Source: Croceivirga sp009797885 (GTDB lineage: Bacteria > Bacteroidota > Bacteroidia > Flavobacteriales > Flavobacteriaceae). Taken from it: a stretch of DNA of 64,000 nucleotides. Position 1 is the stretch's first letter; the number at the start of each line of letters is the position of its first letter. The position numbers and the translations under genes are program-made. Shown in pieces: positions 43,077 to 51,282 of this stretch. Under the pieces are notes generated by a model. That model made no database searches and was not told the origin of the DNA. It worked only from the letters and a program-made list of their open reading frames with translations. Location: contig AP035880.1 in NCBI GenBank assembly GCA_045866215.1, forward strand, positions 5,022,001 through 5,086,000, read 5' to 3'.

Positions 43077-43652
43077 TTATGCGGCGGTGAGCTTACGTCG
43101 AATTCGGTGTAGGGTTTCCCGCGAAGTGCCAATATAGGAAGCGATAATACTAACGGGAACTTCTTGCACCATTGCGGGATTGTTTTGCAATAAATCGAGG
43201 TATCGCTCTTCAACGGACAATTTGGAATTCTTATTGGCCTCCACAACTTTGGCCGATAAAATGTATTCCGTAATCGTCTGAATGAAATTGGCCAATTCTT
43301 GATTTTCCGACTTAATCGCTACATAACCGGACCGCTTTAACTCGCAGTATTGAACATCGGTAAGGGCCTGACACTCGTCCATAGTGGACTTTTGATGGAA
43401 GAAACTATCCATAATGGTCCAACAGGAGTTTGGGCTAATTACTTTTAGGGTAACCCTTTCGCCCAGATTACTATAGGAATAGTAATGAAGAAAACCGCTT
43501 TCAAAAAAATAAATGCTATCTACTTTTTGACTAGGTTGTATCAACTTATCCCCCTTATTTAAGGTTCCTTCTGTACATTGATTCAAAAGAAAATCCATAT
43601 TCGGGGCCGAAAGCGGTCCAAAACCCTCAAAAAATCTTCGAAGCATTTCCAT
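43077..43652 (-). CDS. Crp/Fnr-family transcriptional regulator
   Basis: A 191-residue regulator with an N-terminal cyclic-nucleotide-binding-like beta barrel (KGDKLIQPSQKVDSIYFFESGFLHYYS) and a C-terminal winged helix (VPVSIIASYIGTSRETLHRIRRKL). It has the short flavobacterial length; there is no Fe-S cysteine cluster, so it is not a classical Fnr, and the cAMP-binding Arg-Ser pair is not evident. The effector is unknown. It lies directly upstream of the SRPBCC gene, and a perfect palindrome separates the two. Confidence 0.85.
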   Translation of the reverse strand: MEMLRRFFEGFGPLSAPNMDFLLNQCTEGTLNKGDKLIQPSQKVDSIYFFESGFLHYYSYSNLGERVTLKVISPNSCWTIMDSFFHQKSTMDECQALTDVQYCELKRSGYVAIKSENQELANFIQTITEYILSAKVVEANKNSKLSVEERYLDLLQNNPAMVQEVPVSIIASYIGTSRETLHRIRRKLTAA

Positions 43653-43699
43653 ATATTAAAAATACCACTTTTTGAACCATTACCATTGTTAAAAAAGAT

Positions 43700-43849
43700 A
43701 TGGACCCCGTTACGGTCCTCAGGGCACTCCATGGCACATTATCCCAAGTTTTCTCCATTGAAGAATTGGGCAAGACCCGAACAACTATCCTAAAGGAGAC
43801 AAAATATTCCATTTTTTGGCCTCTTATGGACAAATCCAAAGTAAACTAA
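43700..43849 (+). CDS. Small hypothetical ORF (49 aa), uncertain
   Basis: An ATG at 43700 opens a 49-codon frame (beginning MDPVTVLRALHGTLSQVF) in the 284-bp gap between the Crp-family gene and the BKACE gene. The composition is protein-like, with an amphipathic first half, and no signal or membrane segment. I do not recognise it and see no promoter. It may be a small gene, the relic of a longer one, or chance. Confidence 0.3.
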   Translation: MDPVTVLRALHGTLSQVFSIEELGKTRTTILKETKYSIFWPLMDKSKVN

Positions 43850-43936
43850 TTATGAAAAGTTGCACTTTTTTCTGCATAAAGGCGTTTAATTGTAGCGATT
43901 AGACTCATGGATGGTTCCTTAATAATCCCATGATAC

Positions 43937-44812
43937 ATGGATTTTCGTATGAACGATCTTATCATAAACTTCACACCAACCGGGATGATTCCAACCAAGG
44001 AAATGACCCCTCATGTACCTGTAGCTATTAACGAAATCGTAGAAGATGTTCTAAGGGCTTCAGAACTTGGGATTACCATGGTACACTTACATGCCCGTGA
44101 CAAAAAATCCGGGGAACCCACCTATAAAAAGGAAGTGTATGCTACGATAATTGAGGGAATACGAAGTCATGCCCCTGAACTTGTGATCTGTGTGTCATTA
44201 AGCGGCAGGAATTTCAGTGAACTGCAGCAAAGGGCCGACCCCTTATATTTAACTGGAAATCTAAAGCCCGATATGGGAAGCTTAACCCTAAGCTCCCTGA
44301 ATTTTAATAGGGTGGCCAGCATGAATTCGCCCAAAATGATTCAGGATCTGGCCCGTATTATGAAGGAAAGGAAAATAATTCCCGAGTTGGAAGTATTTGA
44401 TAGCGGTATGATCAATTATGCCAAATATCTTGAAACGAAAGGGCTTATACAACCACCGCATTACTTTAATCTTTTGTTTGGCAATATTGCCTGTGCGCAA
44501 TCTGATTTGCTACACGCGGGGGTCCTGTTAAATGATTTGCCCAAAAATTCGTTATGGAGTATTGCGGGCATAGGAAAAACCCAATTACCAATGAATGCCA
44601 TTGCAGTGGCTATGGGCGGCGGTGTAAGAGTTGGATTGGAGGACAATATATGGTGGGATGACCAGCGCACCCATCTGGCCACCAATTATGACCTTTTAAA
44701 AAGAATTCACGACCTGGCAAATATCAACGGACGAAATTTTATGAAGCCTTCAAGGTTCAGGGAACTCATGGACATGGCTCCCGGTAATGGTACGTATGGC
44801 TTAAAAGAATGA
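43937..44812 (+). CDS. BKACE-family (3-keto-5-aminohexanoate cleavage-like, DUF849) protein
   Basis: A 291-residue TIM-barrel beta-keto acid cleavage enzyme; the family condenses a beta-keto acid with acetyl-CoA and releases acetoacetate plus a new CoA ester, using zinc. The metal histidines are in VHLHARD (H50, H52), followed by VSLSGRNFSE and the later ELEVFDSG and VGLEDNIW segments characteristic of the family. An internal start at 43949 (MNDLIINFTP) is also possible. The substrate is unknown. It is followed after 1 bp by a GNAT gene, so the pair is a probable two-gene unit. Confidence 0.87.
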   Translation: MDFRMNDLIINFTPTGMIPTKEMTPHVPVAINEIVEDVLRASELGITMVHLHARDKKSGEPTYKKEVYATIIEGIRSHAPELVICVSLSGRNFSELQQRADPLYLTGNLKPDMGSLTLSSLNFNRVASMNSPKMIQDLARIMKERKIIPELEVFDSGMINYAKYLETKGLIQPPHYFNLLFGNIACAQSDLLHAGVLLNDLPKNSLWSIAGIGKTQLPMNAIAVAMGGGVRVGLEDNIWWDDQRTHLATNYDLLKRIHDLANINGRNFMKPSRFRELMDMAPGNGTYGLKE

Positions 44813-44813
44813 C

Positions 44814-45464
44814 ATGGGTTTAGAAAAACAGCAGAAAAATTATACCATAGCACTAATTCGAAACCGATTTAAAAATGGTTTGGTGTTATACAGCTTAAAC
44901 AATCTTTTGACCAGAACCGGGATAGATATCAATCTCTATTATTGGGTACGTGAGGGATCAGCGGATTTTGATGCTCCAAAAATAAAGGGCAAGGAAACGC
45001 ACTATACATTCCAATTTTTGGAACTGGAAGATGTTGAAGCCTTGCGTTCCTTAAAAATGCGCTACAATAAAAGTGAACTGATTGAAGGGATAAAAAACGG
45101 TCAAAAATGCATTGCCCTTAAGGATGCGGACAATTTAGCGGCACTTATGTTTATTGAGTACAACAGTTTTAAGTTCAAAGGGAAAGACTTTACGCTAGGT
45201 AAAGAGGATGCCTATCTGCTAAATATGTACACCCTGAATGAATACAGGGGAAGGAATCTGGCCCCCTACTTACGGTACAAGTCATACGAATTGCTCAAGG
45301 AAGCGGGCAAAAAAAACCTCTACAGTATTACGGAATACTTTAATTATTCCTCCAGGAAATTCAAGGAAAAGCTAAAGGCACAACATATATCGCTCTATCT
45401 AAATATCGTACTCTTCAAGAAAAAAAAATGGACTTTTAAACTAAGGGATTTTAAAAATAACTGA
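44814..45464 (+). CDS. GNAT-like N-acetyltransferase
   Basis: A 216-residue protein whose C-terminal two-thirds fit the GNAT fold: ALMFIEYNSF (strand), AYLLNMYTLNEYRGRNLAPYLRYKSYELLKE, which includes the acetyl-CoA-binding R-G-R-N-L-A loop, and a final basic segment. The N-terminal part is less typical. It starts 1 bp after the BKACE stop, so the two products should be made together; a link through CoA esters is plausible but unproven. The acceptor is unknown. Confidence 0.65.
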   Translation: MGLEKQQKNYTIALIRNRFKNGLVLYSLNNLLTRTGIDINLYYWVREGSADFDAPKIKGKETHYTFQFLELEDVEALRSLKMRYNKSELIEGIKNGQKCIALKDADNLAALMFIEYNSFKFKGKDFTLGKEDAYLLNMYTLNEYRGRNLAPYLRYKSYELLKEAGKKNLYSITEYFNYSSRKFKEKLKAQHISLYLNIVLFKKKKWTFKLRDFKNN

Positions 45465-45468
45465 AGTT

Positions 45469-45600
45469 ACCCCAGCCGTCCTTCCCAATCCAAACTTCTA
45501 CACTGAATGGTTTCTGAAATATGGTCTCCGGTTATGGCCTTCGCATTTCCCGGGCTGTGGATAGCTCCCCCCTCCTACCAAAACCACATCTGTTATAGTA
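45469..45600 (-). pseudogene. Decayed, internally deleted comM fragment
   Basis: The minus strand carries two pieces of comM joined together. First comes a central part reading DVVLVGGGSYPQPG (intact comM: DVALVGGGSYPQPG, near residue 285), then, after a junction at TTTCC, the last codons AKAITGDHISETIQCRSLDW and EGRLG plus stop (intact: AKAITGDHISEAIQYRSLDR and EGWLG). About 570 bp between the pieces is missing, and the join changes frame. The C-terminal copy has four amino-acid changes, showing relaxed selection. It has the same orientation as the intact comM 1.7 kb away; the serine hydrolase gene lies between the two copies. Confidence 0.85.
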
Positions 45601-45746
45601 TATAATGTGATGGTCTTATTCAATTCAATTCATATCAATAACCAATTAATGGCTTATATCCTACCCAGATCAATTCGGAGCGCCGGACCAATCTTATAAT
45701 AGTCGTGAGGAAATAGGCAAGGAAAACAATCGGGAGGTTATTTAGT

Positions 45747-47063
45747 TCACGTTCCAGCTGATTCCGAGGGTTGGGAACTGACCACTGACTGATCAAGAGG
45801 CGTTTCGTCCGTGTGGACCCGAATGACCTCCTGAACGATACTGTAGAGATCGGTAATCACGCGCTGGGCTATCTTGGATTGGTTATTCAGCAATACACAA
45901 ATACCCAAATCTTCCTCAGGAAAGACCGCTATTTCATTGCGGAAGTGGTTAACGCTTCCCCCATGGTGCCATATGGTGTTTTCGACCGTTGGGTTACCTG
46001 AACGGTAGGTATGGATCCTCCAGCCAAAACCGTAATACGAGGCTATATGTCCAGGCCAGCGTTGATAGTACTTCTGCCTACCCGGTATCTCAACAAATGG
46101 CGTAAAGGCCTCCTGTAAGGCTTCGCGTGTCATTACATCAGGATGATGGCCGAGCAAAAGCTGCATCCATTTCGCCATATCCTCGGCGTTCGAATTGATG
46201 CCCCCCGCAGCAACGGCATTAAAGTAGGAGTTCGTTAGCCTTTCGGATTTCCATCCACTTCGAGATTTGACATGTGGTTTGGCCTTATTCCCCGTCTTCC
46301 CAAGTGCCTCAAAGTCCGTGGTCGTCGCGCACATTTCAAGCGGTTTGAAAAAGCGTTCTTCCAAGGATGTGGTAATCTCCTCCCCGGTAACCTTCGCCAT
46401 CATTTCGCCGGAAAGCGCAAATAGTGCGTTTTGATAGCTATACATTTCCCCTGGCCTACTTATAGGCTGTACCTCAGCAAATCGGCCTGCGATTTCATCC
46501 AGGGATAGCCCTGCCTCAACCAGATTTGTGTAGCTGTGATAGGGTGCTCCCGAGGTATGTGATAACAAATGGGCCAATGTGATGTTTTCGGTATTCTCGC
46601 GATTTCCCAATTCAAATTCGGGAATGCAGTCACTGACCCTGTCTTCCCAGGTCAACATGCCTTCACGCTTTAGATCTGCCGCAAGCACCCCCGTAAATCC
46701 CTTTGAAAGCGAACCCAGTCGGAAGACCGTTTGCCCGTCTACCTTTTTGCCTGTAAGGCTATTCTTTATTCCGAATCCGTCTGCCAACAGCACTTGTTTC
46801 CCATGTACAATGCTCACACCGGCACCCACAACCTCCCCAGCCGCTATGGCCTTATGGAAATAGGAGTCAACGGCCTGTTGCAGGGCAATCCGCAATTCTT
46901 TGTCTAAAACCTTATTGTTCTGTTTTAGGGTTATGTAGATATTCCCATCCAAGGTTTCCATTGAAGAACGACTGGCTGAAACGAAGTCATTGCCACTTGA
47001 CGTCAGAACAAATAGGAAAAGAAACAAAATCGCCAAACCAGCGAAGACTTTAAATCGGTACAT
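45747..47063 (-). CDS. Serine hydrolase (class C beta-lactamase-like family)
   Basis: A 438-residue protein from ATG 47063 (TTG at 47069 also in frame). An N-terminal hydrophobic signal or anchor (about 5-20) precedes a beta-lactamase/transpeptidase-like domain: the nucleophile motif SLSK in LGSLSKGFTG, the Tyr motif YSYQNALFAL, and HHGGSVNHF in place of the KTG box. Such proteins include esterases, D-amino-acid peptidases and rarely true beta-lactamases. It lies between intact comM and the comM fragment and may have arrived with the second copy. Confidence 0.85.
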   Translation of the reverse strand: MYRFKVFAGLAILFLFLFVLTSSGNDFVSASRSSMETLDGNIYITLKQNNKVLDKELRIALQQAVDSYFHKAIAAGEVVGAGVSIVHGKQVLLADGFGIKNSLTGKKVDGQTVFRLGSLSKGFTGVLAADLKREGMLTWEDRVSDCIPEFELGNRENTENITLAHLLSHTSGAPYHSYTNLVEAGLSLDEIAGRFAEVQPISRPGEMYSYQNALFALSGEMMAKVTGEEITTSLEERFFKPLEMCATTTDFEALGKTGNKAKPHVKSRSGWKSERLTNSYFNAVAAGGINSNAEDMAKWMQLLLGHHPDVMTREALQEAFTPFVEIPGRQKYYQRWPGHIASYYGFGWRIHTYRSGNPTVENTIWHHGGSVNHFRNEIAVFPEEDLGICVLLNNQSKIAQRVITDLYSIVQEVIRVHTDETPLDQSVVSSQPSESAGT

Positions 47064-47317
47064 GTACAAAAATGGCTTTCGTCCGGATTTGGAATGTCAC
47101 AGGACGTTTGGATAGTAAACCCATTAATCCGTTGATTATTATATGTTCTGGAATTTTTATCAAGAAACCGTTAAATTTAATGAAAATCCAGTCACGCTGT
47201 ACGCATATTCTTTTCAATACTAAGCAAAATGGACTTATGCGTTGGAAGCTTACAACAAAAAACTAGAACCACGCCCTCGCTACCGCCAGTTTGCCACTGG
47301 TGGTTATATTATGAATA

Positions 47318-48853
47318 TCACCCCAACCAACCTTCCCGATCCAAACTTCTGTACTGAATGGCTTCTGAAATATGGTCCCCGGTTATGGCCTTTGCATTTT
47401 CCAGGTCGGCTATGGTCCTGGCCACTTTAAGTATTCTATCGTAGGCCCGGGCGGATAGGTTTAGCCGTTCCATCGCGTTTTTAAGAAGCTGTAATGAGGC
47501 CTGGTTTAATTTACAATACTCCCGAATCTGCTTGGTGTTCATTTGTGCATTGTAGTGTACCTTTTCCAGGTCCTTAAACCGCTCGGTCTGCAGTTCACGA
47601 GCTTTGGTGACCCGTTTTCTGATGTCAACACTGCCCTCGCCTTTTCTGTCATCGGACAATTTTTCAAAAGGTACCGGGGTCACCTCAATATGGATATCGA
47701 TCCTATCCAATAAGGGTCCGGAAATCTTTCCCAGATAGCGTTGCATCTCTGCCTGGGAAGAGGTTACCGGGGCATCGGGGTCATTAAAATATCCCCCGGG
47801 ACTGGGATTCATGCTCGCCACCAACATAAAGCTGCTGGGATAGGTCACCGTAAACTTCGCTCGTGAAATGGTCACCTCCCGATCTTCCAGGGGTTGTCGC
47901 ATTACCTCAAGAACGGTACGCTTAAATTCAGGCAATTCATCCAAAAACAGGACCCCATTGTGGGCCAGTGATATTTCCCCGGGCTGTGGATAGCTCCCAC
48001 CACCAACCAAAGCCACATCGGAAATGGTATGATGGGGCGAACGGAAGGGCCGCTGACTCATCAATCCCATGTCCTTTATCTTACCCACCACACTATGGAT
48101 TTTAGTGGTTTCCAAGGCTTCATGAAGTGTCATTGGGGGCAAAATTGATGGTAACCGTTTTGCCAGCATGGTCTTTCCAGCTCCCGGAGGACCAATCAAA
48201 ATGATGTTATGGCCTCCTGCCGCTGCAATTTCCATACAACGTTTGATGCTTTCCTGGCCCCTCACATCAGAGAAATCAAATTCAGGAAAGTCCAATTTGT
48301 TATAAAACTCCTCCCTGGTATCAATAATCGTCGGTTCCAATGGCTTTCCAACATCAAAAAAATCAATGACTTCCTGGATACACTCCACACCATATACTTC
48401 CAACTTTCCGACTATGGCCGCTTCTTTGGCATTTTCCTTTGGGAGAATAAATCCCTTATATCCTTCTTCCTGTGCCTTTATCGCAATGGGAAGGGCCCCT
48501 TTAATAGGCTGAACGGCACCATCCAGGGACAGTTCACCCATGATAAGGTAATCTTCAATGTTGGGCGACTTAATTTGACCAGAGGCCGCCAGAATTCCCA
48601 AAGCCAAAGTCAGATCATAGGCAGAACCTTCCTTTCGCAAATCGGCGGGCGCCATATTGATGGTTATTTTCTTCCCTGGGATTTTGTAACCATTGTTCTT
48701 GAGTGCTGCCGCTATCCTATAATTGCTTTCCTTAATGGCATTGTCCGGTAATCCCACAAGGTGATAGCCTATACCGTTATCCACATTCACTTCAACGGTG
48801 ATCGTAGTGGCCTCCACCCCAAAGACGGCACTTCCAAAAACTTTAGTGAGCAT
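47318..48853 (-). CDS. comM: YifB/ComM-family Mg-chelatase-like AAA+ ATPase
   Basis: A 511-residue protein. ComM-type helicases promote branch migration during natural transformation. It has the N-terminal Lon-protease-like fold (VNVDNGIGYHLVGLPD, INMAPADLRKEG), Walker A GPPGAGKTMLAKRLP, Walker B GVLFLDELPEF, SPHHTISDVALVGGG and a C-terminal helical domain with AYDRILKVARTIADL. The start overlaps the acylase stop by one base (TAATG). A decayed partial copy lies at 45469-45600. A 250-bp spacer downstream to the serine hydrolase contains a GC-rich hairpin near 47282-47304 and no gene. Confidence 0.93.
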   Translation of the reverse strand: MLTKVFGSAVFGVEATTITVEVNVDNGIGYHLVGLPDNAIKESNYRIAAALKNNGYKIPGKKITINMAPADLRKEGSAYDLTLALGILAASGQIKSPNIEDYLIMGELSLDGAVQPIKGALPIAIKAQEEGYKGFILPKENAKEAAIVGKLEVYGVECIQEVIDFFDVGKPLEPTIIDTREEFYNKLDFPEFDFSDVRGQESIKRCMEIAAAGGHNIILIGPPGAGKTMLAKRLPSILPPMTLHEALETTKIHSVVGKIKDMGLMSQRPFRSPHHTISDVALVGGGSYPQPGEISLAHNGVLFLDELPEFKRTVLEVMRQPLEDREVTISRAKFTVTYPSSFMLVASMNPSPGGYFNDPDAPVTSSQAEMQRYLGKISGPLLDRIDIHIEVTPVPFEKLSDDRKGEGSVDIRKRVTKARELQTERFKDLEKVHYNAQMNTKQIREYCKLNQASLQLLKNAMERLNLSARAYDRILKVARTIADLENAKAITGDHISEAIQYRSLDREGWLG

Positions 48854-51252
48854 TAGTATTGTTTGGGGCTAAAAATTAATAAATGTGGTGAGGTTGATTT
48901 GATTTCCTCCTCGTTCATCATCATCTTTCGGAACTCCCCTTTGACAAACATTTCCGCCTGATCCTTGTAATGCTTGCTCAAGGGATTGCCAGACTGCCCA
49001 GTTGGCAATATGCTAATGCTGTTTTCAATATCCGAAAAGTCCACAATCCTTCTGGTGGAAGGAATACTGGAAACCTTGTAACGTCCATCCGCCATGGTCC
49101 TAAAACCCTGATTGTTCAAGGTGCCCGAAGTGCCCGAGGATGGAAACGGCCCTACGGTAAAATACTTTTTCAGGGAAGCGACCCTGCCTATGGGATGGTC
49201 ATGTTCCAAATAATGGGCCTTATCCCAGGTCCAATCGGTATAGTCCCCGCCCAACTCATTGGACAATTGCTCCCATGTATCCTTGAACGAACGGGTGACA
49301 ATATGGGTTCGATTTTCCCTAATGTCCTTGGTAGTGACATCATCCCACCAAATGGACTCGGGGTTATGGAACACTTTCCTTAACTTTAATTGTACCGTAT
49401 AGGAAAGATATTCCTCCTTTGAGGAAAACTCATCCGCGAAAATATTCCTATGCAGGTTTTGCCCCATTTTTTCAAAAAACAGGCCCCCAACACTTTTTAG
49501 GCCAAAACTACCATCCCAAGCTTTTAATACATCTAAATATGCCAGTTGTTCCGTGGACAGCCCATCTATTTCCATATCCTTCAGAAAACTCGCGATCCTA
49601 TCTGTTGCCGTTCGTAAGGTAATGTCATTGACCATTCGTTTCATATCATCCACGGTCCATCCTTCTTTTTTGGCCTCCATCAAGTCCATTATTCGGCCCG
49701 CACGTCTGCTGGAATTTGCAAAATAACCCGGGACATACATTCCCGCCGTGGAGTCCGGTTGATTGTTTGCGGAATACACATAAGATGCCCATGGATTGAT
49801 CGATTTTGGATTATGCTCAAAACTTAAATAGGCAACCGGCTCATCGTCTCCACTGGCGCCATCCAGAATAAACTTGGTGCTTGTACTATCCGGCATTTGG
49901 TACAGTTTTGCTGTTCCCCACCATGCGATATTACCATCTGCATCTCCATACATAACATTGAGTCCAGGCGCATGGATATTGGGCAGGAACTTACTGAATT
50001 CCTGCATATCGGAAGCGTGATTTAACCCATAGAGGCCCTGTACCAACTTATTTTCGAATTGGGTAAACAACCAGTACATGCTTACCAAACGTTCCCCTTC
50101 CACTCGGGTCCTATTGGCATGATTGGCATTCACAATTGGCCCATGATGCGTTTTTCGATATTGAAAATCGACAGCGCCTACATCCTTTACCTCAATTGTT
50201 TTGTTCACATATTCAAACTTCCTCCATTCGTCTTTGAAACGATACAGTGTGGTGTCGTTTGGATGCTGTTCTTCATAGTAAAAATTGGTATCGTCATTGG
50301 CCAGCATGGTAAAACCGTGGACCATCTTGCGGTCATGGGACAACAGCGGAAAAGGGACCCCGGCCAAATAATAACCGTATTTCTCATAATTTGGGGTCAC
50401 CAAATGGGCTTCATACCAAACTGAAGGCTGCGCTTGGGCAATATGTGGGTCATTTTCAAACAATACTTTGCCTGTAGCCGTTTTTTCAGGTGCCAACACC
50501 CAGCTATTGCTGCCATAAATTTCCGGAATGGGTAGGTTATCAAGGGCACTTACAATGCGCTTTTGGATAGCTTCAAGGGCAACTACCGAAGAATCCCTAT
50601 ACACCGGAATTTTGATTTCTTTTGAGGGGTCATTCGCAAAAAGCTCATTGGTATAAGACGAATCCAATACTTTGAGCAAGTTGGTGTTTACAATGTCCCT
50701 TGCTCCTTTATTGAAGGTAAAACCCATATAGGCCACGGCGTTGTAGACATCCTTCAACACAAATTTTTGTTTCTCCAGTCCCGTTAAATAGAATTCAATA
50801 GGTGTTGGGCCATCTTCGATAAATTGATTGATCCCATCCAAATATGCATTGGCCAAGACAATACTGGGATGGTTACTGTCCAAATTTGCCAAGGCTTCTT
50901 CATTATGGTCATCAATTCCCAGGGAAAGAAAAAACTTATCCGTTTCCAGTGTTAGCTCTCCAAAAATTTCGGATAGCCTTCCCGATCCTGCCCTTCGCAA
51001 TAGCTCCATTTGCCAAAGTCTGTCCTGGGCATGGACATAACCCAAAGTACGCATGGCGTCTTCTTCGTTGGCCGCATAAATATGCGGAATACCGTAGGGG
51101 TCAAAATACACTTGAACGGTATCGGAAATGGCATCCATCTCCTTTTCCCCTTCATAAGTGGGTGTTAGACTGTTCAGAAAAATAAATGCAGCAAAGACTA
51201 TCAGTGTGATTAGCCCCAGTAGGACCAATAGCACTCTCTTCAGTTTATTCAT
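48853..51252 (-). CDS. Penicillin acylase-family Ntn hydrolase
   Basis: A 799-residue protein with an N-terminal membrane anchor (about 6-28). The family matures by self-cleavage before a catalytic serine; here Ser248 in YGSNSWVLAPEKTATGKVL, the nucleophile after a spacer region, with ENDPHI downstream. Members hydrolyse amides such as penicillin G, acyl-homoserine lactones or N-acyl amino acids; the substrate here is unknown. It overlaps comM by one base and follows dsbD by 30 bp, so it belongs to the tilS-dsbD-acylase-comM transcription unit. Confidence 0.88.
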   Translation of the reverse strand: MNKLKRVLLVLLGLITLIVFAAFIFLNSLTPTYEGEKEMDAISDTVQVYFDPYGIPHIYAANEEDAMRTLGYVHAQDRLWQMELLRRAGSGRLSEIFGELTLETDKFFLSLGIDDHNEEALANLDSNHPSIVLANAYLDGINQFIEDGPTPIEFYLTGLEKQKFVLKDVYNAVAYMGFTFNKGARDIVNTNLLKVLDSSYTNELFANDPSKEIKIPVYRDSSVVALEAIQKRIVSALDNLPIPEIYGSNSWVLAPEKTATGKVLFENDPHIAQAQPSVWYEAHLVTPNYEKYGYYLAGVPFPLLSHDRKMVHGFTMLANDDTNFYYEEQHPNDTTLYRFKDEWRKFEYVNKTIEVKDVGAVDFQYRKTHHGPIVNANHANRTRVEGERLVSMYWLFTQFENKLVQGLYGLNHASDMQEFSKFLPNIHAPGLNVMYGDADGNIAWWGTAKLYQMPDSTSTKFILDGASGDDEPVAYLSFEHNPKSINPWASYVYSANNQPDSTAGMYVPGYFANSSRRAGRIMDLMEAKKEGWTVDDMKRMVNDITLRTATDRIASFLKDMEIDGLSTEQLAYLDVLKAWDGSFGLKSVGGLFFEKMGQNLHRNIFADEFSSKEEYLSYTVQLKLRKVFHNPESIWWDDVTTKDIRENRTHIVTRSFKDTWEQLSNELGGDYTDWTWDKAHYLEHDHPIGRVASLKKYFTVGPFPSSGTSGTLNNQGFRTMADGRYKVSSIPSTRRIVDFSDIENSISILPTGQSGNPLSKHYKDQAEMFVKGEFRKMMMNEEEIKSTSPHLLIFSPKQY

Positions 51253-51282
51253 GGTGGGGTATTTTAGTTGCTAACTAAAATA

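Noticed and set aside
45747..47063. Serine hydrolase as an antibiotic-resistance beta-lactamase
   Set aside because: SxxK and YxN motifs are shared with esterases and peptidases; the third motif reads HHGG rather than KTG, so a resistance role is not supported.
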